Shown here in pieces: positions 51,468 to 62,942 of a stretch of DNA of 64,000 nucleotides (the first letter of the stretch is position 1; each line of letters starts with the position of its first letter). Both the position numbers and the translations under genes were made by a program. The stretch comes from Scleromatobacter sp039920745 (GTDB lineage: Bacteria; Pseudomonadota; Gammaproteobacteria; Burkholderiales; Burkholderiaceae_C), in the NCBI GenBank assembly GCA_039920745.1, contig JBDSDD010000064.1:124001-188000 (forward strand), read 5' to 3'. The notes beneath the pieces were generated by a model. It searched no databases, was not told the origin of the DNA, and saw nothing but the letters and a program-made list of their open reading frames with translations.

Positions 51468-53015
51468 TCATCCCAGGTTCACCGGGAAAAAGATACGTTC
51501 GCCGTCGCGCCAGATCAGCAGCGCGACGCGCTTGGGCTTGGTCGCGAGGATCGCCTTGACCTCGTCGATCGACGCCACCGGCTTGCCGTTGACGGCCAGC
51601 ACGACGTCGCCCTGCTGCACGCCGGCCTTGGCGGCGGCACCGTCGGCGTTCTCCACCACCAGGCCGCTGGTGCCGACCTCGCCGCGCTCGTCTCGGTTGA
51701 GAGGACGCAGCGCCAGGCCCAGCTTTTCGCCGCTGCCGGCGTCGCCGTTCTTGGCGATCTCGACCTTGTCGGTGCTGGCGCCCAGCGTCGCGACGACGGT
51801 CTCGAGCTTCTTGTCGCGCCACACCTCCAGCGTGACCTTCTCGCCCGGGCGCGCCAGGCCCACGCGCGACGACAACATGCCCGGCTCCTGGATCGCCTCG
51901 CCGTTGACCTTGGTGATGACGTCGCCGGAGCGCAGGCCCGCCTTGGCCGCCGCGCTGTTGGGCGCCACGGTGGACACGAGCGCGCCATCCGGACGCTCGA
52001 GGCCAAAGCTCTCGGCCAGGTCCTGGGTCAGCGGCTGGATCGCCACGCCCAGGCGCGCATGGGTCGCGTGGCCGGTGGCGACGATCTGGTCCTTGATCGC
52101 CAGCGCGACGTCGATCGGAATTGCGAAGCTCACGCCCTGGAAGCCGCCGGTGCGGCTGTAGATCTGCGAGTTGATGCCCACCACGTTGCCGGCGGCGTCG
52201 AACAGCGGCCCACCGGAATTGCCCGGATTCACCGCGGCATCGGTCTGCAGGAACGGCACGAAGTTCTCGCCGCTCTCGCTGGGCAGCGAACGGCCCTTGG
52301 CGCTGATGATGCCGGATGTGGCGGTCTGGTCGAGGCCGTAAGGCGCGCCGATGGCCAGCACGTAGTCGCCGACCATCAGCTTGGAGGGCTGGCCGAAGCG
52401 CACGACCGGCAGGTTCTTCGCGTCGATCTTGAGCACGGCGATGTCGGTGGCGGCGTCGATCCCCAGCACCTTGGCGCTGTATTCGCGTCGATCCTGCAGC
52501 TTGACGATGACGTCCTTGGCTTCCTTGACGACGTGCGCATTGGTCAGGATCAGGCCGTCCGAGCCGACGATGAAGCCCGAGCCCAGTCCCTTGAATGGCT
52601 GCTCCGCGGCCTGGCCACCGCGCTGGGCCTGCGGCGCGCCGGGCATGCCGCGGAAGAAGCGATAGATCGGATCGTCGGGGCTGATGCCCCCCTGCTCCTG
52701 GAGTTCCTCGGCGGTCTGCTTGTGCGTGCCTTCGACGCTGACGTGCACGACCGACGGGCCGAACTCCTGCACGATCGCACGGTAGTTCGGCGCGGTGCCG
52801 GGCGGCAGCGCAGGCAGTGGCGGCGTCACCGGGGTCGGGGCCACTTGCTGGCCCGTGGCCGCGGCAGCGATCGCGGCGCCGCTGCCACCAGGGGTCGCGG
52901 CGGAGGAAGAATGACGCAGCCAGGACGGCAGGTCCAGCGCGCCCGCGGTACCCATCACCGCCACGCCCGCACCGAGCAGGCCCCAGGCAAGCGGCTTCAG
53001 GTTGGTCTTGTTCAT
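51468..53015 (-). CDS. DegP/HtrA-type periplasmic serine protease
   Basis: This 515-residue protease/chaperone has an N-terminal membrane signal (about 9-27) and a Pro/Ala-rich linker. A trypsin-like domain carries the triad His161 (TNAHVV), Asp191 (TDIAVLKID) and Ser267 (GNSGGP), followed by two PDZ domains (about 325-415 and 430-510). It matches the Do/MucD group of Burkholderiales. AAGGAG precedes ATG 53015. The neighbouring upstream sensor kinase gene lies on the same strand after a 184-base gap. It degrades or refolds damaged envelope proteins. Confidence 0.95.
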   Translation of the reverse strand: MNKTNLKPLAWGLLGAGVAVMGTAGALDLPSWLRHSSSAATPGGSGAAIAAAATGQQVAPTPVTPPLPALPPGTAPNYRAIVQEFGPSVVHVSVEGTHKQTAEELQEQGGISPDDPIYRFFRGMPGAPQAQRGGQAAEQPFKGLGSGFIVGSDGLILTNAHVVKEAKDVIVKLQDRREYSAKVLGIDAATDIAVLKIDAKNLPVVRFGQPSKLMVGDYVLAIGAPYGLDQTATSGIISAKGRSLPSESGENFVPFLQTDAAVNPGNSGGPLFDAAGNVVGINSQIYSRTGGFQGVSFAIPIDVALAIKDQIVATGHATHARLGVAIQPLTQDLAESFGLERPDGALVSTVAPNSAAAKAGLRSGDVITKVNGEAIQEPGMLSSRVGLARPGEKVTLEVWRDKKLETVVATLGASTDKVEIAKNGDAGSGEKLGLALRPLNRDERGEVGTSGLVVENADGAAAKAGVQQGDVVLAVNGKPVASIDEVKAILATKPKRVALLIWRDGERIFFPVNLG

Positions 53016-53199
53016 GTCGTTCGGCTCCTTGTCGGCTTTCAGTCAATCACTGATCGCGCCGCTCGGGACGGACTCCCATGGCAGCGCATGGGACTGAATG
53101 TGCGCGCCGTCGATGAAGGCAGCATTAGCCCAACATGAAGCGAAGATTAGGAAGCTTTGACGCGCGCGGCCGCGGCACGCGCGGGCGTGCAGCCGCCGC

Positions 53200-54549
53200 T
53201 CACACCTTGTTTGGCCAGGTGACGCGCACGCGAAGTCCGCCCGCGGGCGACGTGGCCAGCACGACCTCGGCGCCCTGGCGCATCGCCACCTGCCGAACGA
53301 TCGCCAGGCCCAGGCCGGAACCGGTCTGGTCGGCGGCATTGTCGCGTCGCACGAAGCGGTCGAACACCATCTCGCGATCAGCCTCCGGGATGCCCGGGCC
53401 GTCGTCGTCGACCTGCAGCACCGGCGCCAACGGGTGCGCGCTGTCATGGCCGACCCACACCGACACGTGGCCGCCGCGTGGGCTGTAGCGCACCGCGTTG
53501 TCGATCAGGTTGCGCGCCAGCACCGACACGTCGGCGTCGCCGAACAGGCTGGCGGACTGGGCGCCGTCGGCCACGTCGAGCTCCAGCGTCGTGCCACGGG
53601 CATCGGCGAAGGGCGCGACGTCGGCCATCGTCTGGCGCACGATCTCTGCCAGCGGCGCCGCGGTGACCTCGCGCGGCGGGCCGGCCTCGCTGCGCGCGAG
53701 GGCCAGCAGTTGTTCGACCAGGCGCGTCGCGCGGTCGACGCCGGCGGTCAGCGCGCGCGCGGCTTCGTCACGCGTCGCGTCGTCCGGCGCGCGCCGCATC
53801 ACCTGCACCTGCAACTTCAGCGCGGTCAGTGGCGAGCGCAACTCGTGTGCCGCGTCGCCGACGAAGTGGCGCTGCGCCGCCAGCGCCGCCGCCAGCCGGT
53901 CGAGCAGCGCGTTGAGCGACTGCACCAGCGGGAGCACCTCGTCGGGCAGCCCGTGCACGGGCAGCGCCTGCAGCGAGCCGCTGTCGCGCGAGCGTACCTC
54001 CACGGCCAGGCGCTGCAGCGGTGCGAGCGATCGCGACACCAGCCAGCCGATCACGAGTGCCAGCGCCGGCGCCACCGCCAGCAGCGGCACGACGCTGCGC
54101 AGCGCGGCCTGCGCGGCGCGCTGGTGGCGCACGCGCTCGGGCTGCGCCACCTGGATCACGCGGTCGCGCGCCTCGACGCCGAACGTGCGCCACACGATGC
54201 CGCCCGCCGGGATGTCGGCGAAGCCGAGCACGGCGCGGGCGGGCGGCTCGGTGCGCAGCTGCGTCGCGTAGACCGCGTGGCCGTCGACGCCCCAGATCTG
54301 GATCACGTAGTCGAGCTGGCCGTCCGCCAGCGCGCGCGCGTCCTCGGGCGCGATCTCGCCCTGGTCACGCAGCGACAAGGCCATCTGGCGCAGCTGGTAG
54401 TCGAACAGGCTCTCGGTCTGGCGCAGTACGTTCCAGTAGACGGAGGCGCCCATCGCCAGCGCGGCGATCACCAGCACGGCCAGCAGCGACAGCAGCAGGC
54501 GCACGCGCAGCGTTCCACCGGCGCTCAGGCGCAAGCGCGACACTTTCAA
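53200..54549 (-). CDS. Two-component sensor histidine kinase (QseC/TctE-like)
   Basis: This 449-residue kinase has a membrane helix at about 15-37 and a periplasmic sensor of the 2CSK_N kind (about 40-145, DYQLRQMALSLRDQ). A second helix (about 147-167), HAMP, HisKA with His235 in AAHELRSPLTALK, and an ATPase domain (NLIDNAVRYSPRGG, DDGPGIP, GSGLGLAIV) follow. Its ATG overlaps the stop of the response-regulator gene by four bases, so it is the second gene of the pair. The relation to the downstream DegP-like gene suggests an envelope-stress role, which is inference. Confidence 0.93.
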   Translation of the reverse strand: MKVSRLRLSAGGTLRVRLLLSLLAVLVIAALAMGASVYWNVLRQTESLFDYQLRQMALSLRDQGEIAPEDARALADGQLDYVIQIWGVDGHAVYATQLRTEPPARAVLGFADIPAGGIVWRTFGVEARDRVIQVAQPERVRHQRAAQAALRSVVPLLAVAPALALVIGWLVSRSLAPLQRLAVEVRSRDSGSLQALPVHGLPDEVLPLVQSLNALLDRLAAALAAQRHFVGDAAHELRSPLTALKLQVQVMRRAPDDATRDEAARALTAGVDRATRLVEQLLALARSEAGPPREVTAAPLAEIVRQTMADVAPFADARGTTLELDVADGAQSASLFGDADVSVLARNLIDNAVRYSPRGGHVSVWVGHDSAHPLAPVLQVDDDGPGIPEADREMVFDRFVRRDNAADQTGSGLGLAIVRQVAMRQGAEVVLATSPAGGLRVRVTWPNKV

Positions 54550-55229
54550 GAGGCCGCTCCGTCGCCTGCGTCGCGCTTGCCCAGGTAGTAGCCGACGCCG
54601 CGCATCGTGCGGATCAGCTCGGGCCCCAGCTTCTTGCGCAGTTGGTGCACATAGACGCTGACGGCGTTGCTTTCGACTTCCTCGCCCCAGCCGTACAGCC
54701 GATCCTCGAGCTGCGCACGCGACAGGATCGCGCCGGGTCGCTGCAGCAAGGCCTCCAGCACCGCCAGCTCGCGCGCCGACAGCATCACGGGCTCGCCTCG
54801 CAGCGTCACCTCGCGGGTGGCCGGATCGACGCTCAGGTCCTCGTGCGTGAGGCGCGTGGCCGCGCGACCGCTGTGACGGCGCAGCACCGCGCGCATGCGG
54901 GCCAGCAGCTCGTCGAGTTCGAACGGCTTGCTGAGGTAGTCGTCGGCGCCGGCGTCCAGGCCGGCGACGCGGTCGCCGAGGCCGTCGCGGGCGGTCAGCA
55001 CGATCACAGGCGTGGAGTCGTCGCGGGCGCGGATGCCGCGCAGCACGTCCAGGCCGTTGCCCTTGGGCAGGCCGAGATCGAGCAGCACGAGGTCGAAGCG
55101 CTCGGTGGCCGTGGTGGTGGCCGCGGCCTGTGCGTCGGTCACCCAGTCGACGGCGTGGCCCTCGAGCTTGAGTGCTGCGCGCAGGCTCTCGCCGATCATT
55201 CGATCGTCCTCGACCAATAGAAGTCTCAT
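54546..55229 (-). CDS. OmpR-family response regulator (QseB/TctD-like)
   Basis: This 227-residue regulator has a receiver (EDDRM acidic pair, phospho-acceptor Asp51 in LVLLDLGLP, Lys in YLSKPFE) and an OmpR winged helix (about 130-220, ending in VSVYVHQLRKKLG and RTMRGVGYYLG). It is the first gene of the pair with the downstream kinase. CACAAT lies six bases before ATG 55229 on the minus strand (55241-55236), with no ribosome-binding site, so the transcript may start at the AUG. Confidence 0.95.
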   Translation of the reverse strand: MRLLLVEDDRMIGESLRAALKLEGHAVDWVTDAQAAATTTATERFDLVLLDLGLPKGNGLDVLRGIRARDDSTPVIVLTARDGLGDRVAGLDAGADDYLSKPFELDELLARMRAVLRRHSGRAATRLTHEDLSVDPATREVTLRGEPVMLSARELAVLEALLQRPGAILSRAQLEDRLYGWGEEVESNAVSVYVHQLRKKLGPELIRTMRGVGYYLGKRDAGDGAAS

Positions 55230-55272
55230 GGGACGATTGTGACGAAATCGACGGCGAGAGGTTCTGTCGTGC

Positions 55273-56046
55273 TCAGAACAGCTTGGCCAGGCGCACGGTG
55301 ACGCCGGCGAACACCTGGAAGTGCGGCGTGACGTCGTTGAAGCCGTGCGCGATGCCGAAGTCGAACACCGCGGCCGGCGATGCGTTCCAGCTCGCCGCGA
55401 CGAGTACCTGCCCGGTGTTCGCAGCGCCGGTCTGGTGCGTGCCGGAGAGCTCGGCGACGGCGCCCCAGGTGTCCGTCAGGTTGCGCGAGACCGAGGCGGC
55501 CCAGCCGAGCTGCCACGCGCTGGGCTGGCCCGAACCGCCCAGATGCGTCTCGTTCAAGTTGATGTCCGTGTGCCACGCCGGTGCGAAGTCGCTGCTGAAG
55601 ATGCCATTGACCGTCGTGCTGGCGTGGCCGATGCCGACCGTCGACTTCGCGGTCGGGAAGGTTTCGCCGAGCTCCAGGCCCCAGGCGTTGGCGTCGCTGA
55701 CCGCGAAGCGGCGCTTGAGCACGATGGCGGTGTCGCCCACACTGGTCTGCGAGGCGCCCGGCTCTGCCTGGCGCACCCACGCGTCGCCGCCGATGCGCAG
55801 GCCCCAGTCGGGCGTGAACGCGAGCTTGAGGGTGTAGGGCAGCGTGGCGCGCGACGTGTGGGCGCCAGGCCCGGTGGTGCGCAGGCCGCCGGCTTCCAGC
55901 TCGAGATAACCCGGCGCGGACAGCTGCGCCGGCGTCGAGACGCTGGGACGGTATGGCACCACGGCCGGGCCGCCGTCGTCGGGGGCGTCAGCCGCATGGG
56001 CCGTGACGGCCAGGGCGAGGCCGGCGAGCAGCAAGGTCGTCTTCAT
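55273..56046 (-). CDS. Outer-membrane transporter-like beta-barrel protein
   Basis: This 257-residue protein has a signal peptide (cleavage after AHA, about residue 18) and a series of amphipathic strands with the beginning GYLELEAGGLR, KLAFTPDWGLRIGGD in the middle, and the aromatic end TVRLAKLF. It resembles proteins annotated as transporters or 'MetA-pathway of phenol degradation' outer-membrane proteins. The cargo is unknown. The ATG 56046 shares a base with the stop of the upstream GNAT gene (TGATG), placing it third in a DUF1161-GNAT-barrel operon. Confidence 0.78.
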   Translation of the reverse strand: MKTTLLLAGLALAVTAHAADAPDDGGPAVVPYRPSVSTPAQLSAPGYLELEAGGLRTTGPGAHTSRATLPYTLKLAFTPDWGLRIGGDAWVRQAEPGASQTSVGDTAIVLKRRFAVSDANAWGLELGETFPTAKSTVGIGHASTTVNGIFSSDFAPAWHTDINLNETHLGGSGQPSAWQLGWAASVSRNLTDTWGAVAELSGTHQTGAANTGQVLVAASWNASPAAVFDFGIAHGFNDVTPHFQVFAGVTVRLAKLF

Positions 56047-56534
56047 CAAAGGATCTTTCTCAGCGTGATGCTGGTGGGCTCGAAGCCAAGCTCGTCGTAG
56101 AGCCGCCGCGCGCCATGGTTGTGGCCAAACACGTGCAGGGCCACGTGGTGCAGGCCGCGCTCACGCGCCACGCGTTCAAGCTCGAGCAAGGCCGCGCGGG
56201 CGAAGCCGCGGCGGCGCGCGGGCTCGTCGATCTCGATGTTGTAGACGTAAGCCTCGCGCTGGCCGGCCTTCTCGGACTCGGCCCACCACAGCACGCCGAC
56301 CTCATCGCCGCTGTCGGCCGCCTGCAGCCGCACGAAGAACTGGCCCGGCGTCTGGACGCCCTGCGGCAACAACTGCGCGTGCACCTCGCGCGACTTCTCG
56401 ATAGATTCCGCCAGCGTCCAGCGCCCGTCCTCGACGTTGGTCAGCGCGAAGGCGGGGATCGCCTGGACGAGCCAGGCGTGGAAGTCGACGTCGGTGAACG
56501 GAACGAAGCGGACGGTGCCGGACGGGACGTTCAC
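56046..56534 (-). CDS. GNAT-family N-acetyltransferase
   Basis: This 162-residue acetyltransferase has the core REAYVYNIEIDEPARRRGFARAALLELERVA (about residues 91-121), where RRRGFA is the acetyl-CoA loop. HVFGHNHGARRLYDELGFEP is the late helix and Tyr. It resembles acetyltransferases acting on small amines or on protein N-termini, and the substrate is unknown. The start is GTG 56534, seven bases after the DUF1161 gene. The stop overlaps the barrel-protein gene by one base. Confidence 0.88.
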   Translation of the reverse strand: MNVPSGTVRFVPFTDVDFHAWLVQAIPAFALTNVEDGRWTLAESIEKSREVHAQLLPQGVQTPGQFFVRLQAADSGDEVGVLWWAESEKAGQREAYVYNIEIDEPARRRGFARAALLELERVARERGLHHVALHVFGHNHGARRLYDELGFEPTSITLRKIL

Positions 56535-56541
56535 CGTGCGG

Positions 56542-56775
56542 TCACTTCTTCGTGTAGGTGATCTTCTTGGCGCCGCCTTCGCAGCTGCCCACGACCTTGG
56601 CGTCGCCGGCCTTGTCCGCTTCGACGATGTCCAGCGTGTAGCCGCTGACCTTCTTGGCGTCGAGCTTGGCGGCGATCTCGCTCTTGAGCTCCTCGCACGG
56701 CTTGCCGGCAGCGAAGGTGGACGAGGCGGCCAGCGCGAGGGCGGCGGCGATGATCAGCGTGGTCTTGGTCTTCAT
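56542..56775 (-). CDS. DUF1161-family small periplasmic protein
   Basis: This 77-residue exported protein has a signal peptide (cleavage after TFA, about residue 22) and the DUF1161 mature form: KPCEELKSEIAAKLDAKKVSGYTL then VVGSCEGGAKKITY, with two Cys likely forming one disulfide. Function is unknown; related enteric proteins YggE-unlike and YnfB-like are also small periplasmic products. GGGAG precedes ATG 56775. It is the first gene of a three-gene unit. Confidence 0.88.
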   Translation of the reverse strand: MKTKTTLIIAAALALAASSTFAAGKPCEELKSEIAAKLDAKKVSGYTLDIVEADKAGDAKVVGSCEGGAKKITYTKK

Positions 56776-56863
56776 TCGAGAGCTCCCGGTCGTGTTGAAG
56801 GACAAACACGACTGTAGCGCGCCAGGCTGTCTTGCGGATGAGCCGGCGACTGCGGCTCCGCCG

Positions 56864-58957
<2,094 letters not shown>

Positions 58958-59335
58958 CGGAGCGGCTCCATGGATGAGCTCACTTGGGGGCGGAAGTTGT
59001 CAGACTTATGAGCTGCGAGCGGTAAGCTCATGATCCGTAAGCGTTTTTTAAGTCACCCACAGTTTCTGTGGATAACTTTGTGGGAAAGCTGGCAACAGCG
59101 TCGCCAAATGCCTGGTTCGTCCTGTGCGGCCTTCGCTCGCTCAAAATTGATGCGCTCTCGAAAAATTCAGATGAATCAATAACTTGGCACCAATCTGCGG
59201 AATTTCCAGGGGGTGGAGGATACCCCCGGGGGCAAAAGTTATCGCTCTCTGAATACTGGGGATAAGTCGACACCTGAGCGCTCACTTACCGGACGAATCA
59301 CTGTTTGACTGCGTTCGCGGTATGTAAGTGGTCTC
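58958..59335. other. A+T-rich intergenic region with DnaA boxes between hemE and priA
   Basis: These 378 bases contain no gene and are far richer in A+T than the rest. A perfect DnaA box, TGTGGATAA, is at 59067-59075, embedded in the palindrome CCACAGTTTCTGTGG (59057-59071). A one-mismatch box, TGGGGATAA, is at 59257-59265, and TGTGGGAAA at 59079-59087 is a weaker match. A run of six T (59044-59049) and the stretches AAAATTGATG and AAAAATTCAGATGAATCAATAA provide easily melted DNA. GGGGGT and ACCCCC (59210-59227) form a hairpin. The priA promoter should also lie here. Confidence 0.7.
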
Positions 59336-60424
<1,089 letters not shown>

Positions 60425-60458
60425 GCGCTGAATTATCCCCGCCTGCGACGGCTGGACT

Positions 60459-61253
60459 TCAGATCGGCGTCAGCGGCCCGCGAAACTTTTCTTTCAGTGG
60501 CTTGCCGGCCAGCGGCGGGATGTCGACCTCGGGTGGGGCCGCAGTGGCCACCGGCAGGCGCGACAGCAGGTTGGCGATCAGCTTCAGGCGGCCGGCTTTC
60601 TGGTCGTTGAAGTTGACCAGCGTCCACGGCGCGGCCTTGGTGTGGGTGGCCTCCAGCATGCGGTCGCGGACGCGCCCGTACTCGTCGTACTTGCTGCGTG
60701 CCTGCAGGTCCACCGGGGACAGCTTCCACTGCTTGAGCGGGTCGTCCTGGCGGTCGGCGAAGCGCTTCTCCTGCTCGGCCTGGTCCACGGTGAGCCAGTA
60801 CTTGAACAGGCGGATGCCGTCATCGACCAGCATCTTCTCGAAGGTCGGCGCGGCCTTGAGAAACGCGTCGGTCTGCGCGGGCGTGCAGTAGCCCATCACG
60901 GCCTCGACGCCGGCGCGGTTGTACCAGCTGCGGTCGAACAGCGTCATCTCGCCAGCGCTGGGCAGGTAGTTGATGTAGCGCTGGAAGTACCACTGGCCGC
61001 CCTCGCGCTCGGTGGGCACGCCCAACGCCGCAATGTGGCACTGGCGCGTGTTGAGCTTCTCGGAGATCGCCTTGATGACCCCACCCTTGCCGGCGGTATC
61101 GCGGCCTTCGAAGATCACGACGATGCGTTCGCCGCGGTCCTTGAGCAAGCGCATCACGCCGTTGAGCTCCACCTGCAGCGGCCGCAGCTGGTCGTCGTAG
61201 CTGTGGCCGTCGCTGGTGGCGTCGTTGGTCTTGCGCGATGTCTTCTTGGTCAT
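60459..61253 (-). CDS. ppk2: Polyphosphate kinase 2 family protein
   Basis: This 264-residue enzyme moves phosphate between polyphosphate and nucleotides. The P-loop is FEGRDTAGKGG (about residues 48-58), the Walker-B-like box is LFDRSWYNRAGVE (about 104-116), and the lid region holds WKLSPVDLQARSKYDEYGR. AWTLVNFNDQKAGRLK-type sequence follows. Length suggests a one-domain enzyme of class I. Whether it prefers ADP, GDP or AMP cannot be told. It lies between the MPA-repeat gene (55 bases upstream) and hemE. Confidence 0.93.
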   Translation of the reverse strand: MTKKTSRKTNDATSDGHSYDDQLRPLQVELNGVMRLLKDRGERIVVIFEGRDTAGKGGVIKAISEKLNTRQCHIAALGVPTEREGGQWYFQRYINYLPSAGEMTLFDRSWYNRAGVEAVMGYCTPAQTDAFLKAAPTFEKMLVDDGIRLFKYWLTVDQAEQEKRFADRQDDPLKQWKLSPVDLQARSKYDEYGRVRDRMLEATHTKAAPWTLVNFNDQKAGRLKLIANLLSRLPVATAAPPEVDIPPLAGKPLKEKFRGPLTPI

Positions 61254-61308
61254 GGCCGGATGATGCCGTGGTTCATGGCATCCCGCCTGGCAACTGGCGG
61301 GCCTTGCC

Positions 61309-61788
61309 TCAGAACGACGGCAGCGCCGGAACCGCGGGCATCGCCGGCATCGCCGGGGTGGCCGGCATCGCGGGCATCGCCGGCATGGCCGGGACCGCGG
61401 GCATGGCGGGCAGCGCCGGCATCGCCGGAAGCGCCGGGGTGGCAGGCAATGCGGGCATCGCGGGCAGCGCCGGCATCGCAGGCAAGGCCGGCATGGCGGG
61501 CATGTCGGGCAGCGCGGGCATCGCGGGCAGCGCCGGCAGGGCGGGCAGGCCGTTCATCGCCGGCATCGCCGGCGTGGCGGGCATGTCCGGCATCGCGGGC
61601 ATCGCCGGCATCTCCGGCATGGCGGGCATCGCGGGCATCGCGGGCATGGCGGGCATCGCTGGCATGTCAGGGAGCGCAGGCATGGCCGGCATCGCGGGCA
61701 TGGCGGGCATGTCAGGCATCGCGGGCATGGCCGGCATGGCAGGCATGTCGGGCATCGCGGGCATCGCGGGCATGCCCGGTACACCCGG
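61309..61788 (-). repeat. Nine-base tandem repeat array coding for MPA units
   Basis: About 50 copies of a degenerate nine-base unit (GGCATCGCG and GGCATGGCG on the plus strand) lie in tandem. Each unit encodes X-Pro-Ala on the minus strand. The same DNA is open on the plus strand, where it would read Gly-X-Ala like a collagen, but that frame has no partner gene or ribosome-binding site. The array is prone to length change by slippage. Confidence 0.9.
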
Positions 61789-62388
61789 GATCGCGGGATC
61801 GATCGCCTTCTTGATGCAGTCGCCGCAGGCGCACGGCACCGCGGGCAAGCCAGCGGGCGTGGCGCTGGAGAACGCGTTGCCGAGATCCTTGGTGGCATTG
61901 GCCGTGGCGGCCTCGGCCGCGCCGGCGGCGTCGCCCGCGGTGGACGCCGCCTGGGCCTGCGCCTTGGCCAGGTCTTGCTGGGCCGCGGCCGCCTGGGCTT
62001 GCGCCTCCTGTGCCGCCTGTTCGGCCTGCGCCTGGGCCGCCTCGGCCTGGGCCTGCGCCTGCTGGGCGCCGGCAGCGGCCTCGGATTGGGCCTGGCCGGC
62101 CGCCTGCTCGGCTTGCGCCTGGGCGTCGGCTGCGGCCTGCGTGGCCGCAGCTTGCGCGTCCTGTGCGGCCTGCTGGGCCTGCGCCGCCTGGGCCTGGGCC
62201 GTGGCGATCGCTTGCTGCGCCTGTGCGCCGGCAGCCTCCTCGGCTTGCGACTGCAGGTCTGCGGCCTTGGACGCGGCGTCCGCGGCCGGGGCTGCGAGCT
62301 GCTGGAGTTGCTGGGCGGCTGCGGGTTCGGCGCCGGCGAGGGCGTCGCCGAGCGGTCCGCCGAGGGCGGGGGGCGTGGGAAAACTCAT
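61309..62388 (-). CDS. Ala/Gln coiled-coil protein with long Met-Pro-Ala tripeptide-repeat tail
   Basis: This 359-residue protein has three parts. Residues 20-165 are Ala/Gln-rich (QAQAEAAQAQAEQAAQEA) and should form a long helix or coiled coil. Cys186, Cys188 and Cys191 form a CxCxxC cluster. From about 201 to 357 the chain repeats X-Pro-Ala about 50 times, mostly MPA with some MPD, LPA and VPA, probably a rigid polyproline-like rod. AGGAG stands six bases before ATG 62388, and the start overlaps the preceding gene by four bases. There is no signal peptide. No function is recognised; the design suggests a structural or injected tip, fibre or scaffold. Confidence 0.75.
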   Translation of the reverse strand: MSFPTPPALGGPLGDALAGAEPAAAQQLQQLAAPAADAASKAADLQSQAEEAAGAQAQQAIATAQAQAAQAQQAAQDAQAAATQAAADAQAQAEQAAGQAQSEAAAGAQQAQAQAEAAQAQAEQAAQEAQAQAAAAQQDLAKAQAQAASTAGDAAGAAEAATANATKDLGNAFSSATPAGLPAVPCACGDCIKKAIDPAIPGVPGMPAMPAMPDMPAMPAMPAMPDMPAMPAMPAMPALPDMPAMPAMPAMPAMPAMPEMPAMPAMPDMPATPAMPAMNGLPALPALPAMPALPDMPAMPALPAMPALPAMPALPATPALPAMPALPAMPAVPAMPAMPAMPATPAMPAMPAVPALPSF

Positions 62389-62765
62389 GCTGCGCTCCTG
62401 GGGGCTTCGTTGGCGGCCGCGCCGGACAACGTGCGGAAGACGAGGCGCGAGAAGTTGGCAAGCGCCTGGGCCTTCTCGGGCGCCTTCATGCGCCGGTCGG
62501 CCAGGATCTGGGCGACGGCGGGGATGCGGATGTCGAACTCCTCGCCCATCAACCACGCGGTGTACGCGTAGGTGGCGGCCGAGTGTTCGTCGGTCAGGCC
62601 ATAGTGCTGGGCCTTGGCCGCCTGGCGTCGCAACGCACCGACCACGCTGGCGAAGTCCATCTTTTCGGCCTGGTCCGGATGATTGCGGCGAATGATGGCG
62701 ATCAGGCGCGCGTCGAACGAGTCACGGCCCAATTGGCTCCATTGCTCGCTGGAAATCTGGTTCAT
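62385..62765 (-). CDS. Helical partner protein of the MPA-repeat protein
   Basis: This 126-residue soluble protein begins ISSEQWSQLGRDSFDARLIAII and contains HYGLTDEHSAATYAYTAWLMG, then EEFDIRIPAVAQILADRRM. It is almost all alpha-helical. In my recollection, similar small proteins lie next to VgrG- or phage-tail-like genes in other proteobacteria, but no such gene is visible here, so this link is tentative. It is translationally coupled to the repeat protein through a four-base overlap and lies 177 bases from atpC on the same strand, after a terminator. Confidence 0.7.
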   Translation of the reverse strand: MNQISSEQWSQLGRDSFDARLIAIIRRNHPDQAEKMDFASVVGALRRQAAKAQHYGLTDEHSAATYAYTAWLMGEEFDIRIPAVAQILADRRMKAPEKAQALANFSRLVFRTLSGAAANEAPRSAA

Positions 62766-62884
62766 CGATGTCTCCACCGTGCCGCTCGGCCGGTAACGAT
62801 TTCATTGTGTCGTGCCGGGTCGTCGCCGCCAATCCCCGTTTCTTGGGTGGTGCTCTTCAGCAGGCCCGGCGTAGTCGCAGGACG

Positions 62885-62916
62885 AAAAAAAACCCGCGCA
62901 CGTTGCCGTGGGCGGG
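62885..62916 (-). terminator. Rho-independent terminator of the atp operon
   Basis: On the minus strand, CCCGCCCACG (62916-62907) pairs with CGTGCGCGGG (62902-62893) with one mismatch and a GCAA loop, followed by eight T (62892-62885). It lies 26 bases after the atpC stop. Confidence 0.92.
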
Positions 62917-62942
62917 CTTGTTCGCAACGTTGCTGCAGCGCG

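Noticed and set aside
61316..61797. CRISPR-like or minisatellite array
   Set aside because: The units are nine bases in direct tandem without spacers, and they keep the reading frame of a gene with a start and a ribosome-binding site; it is a coding repeat.
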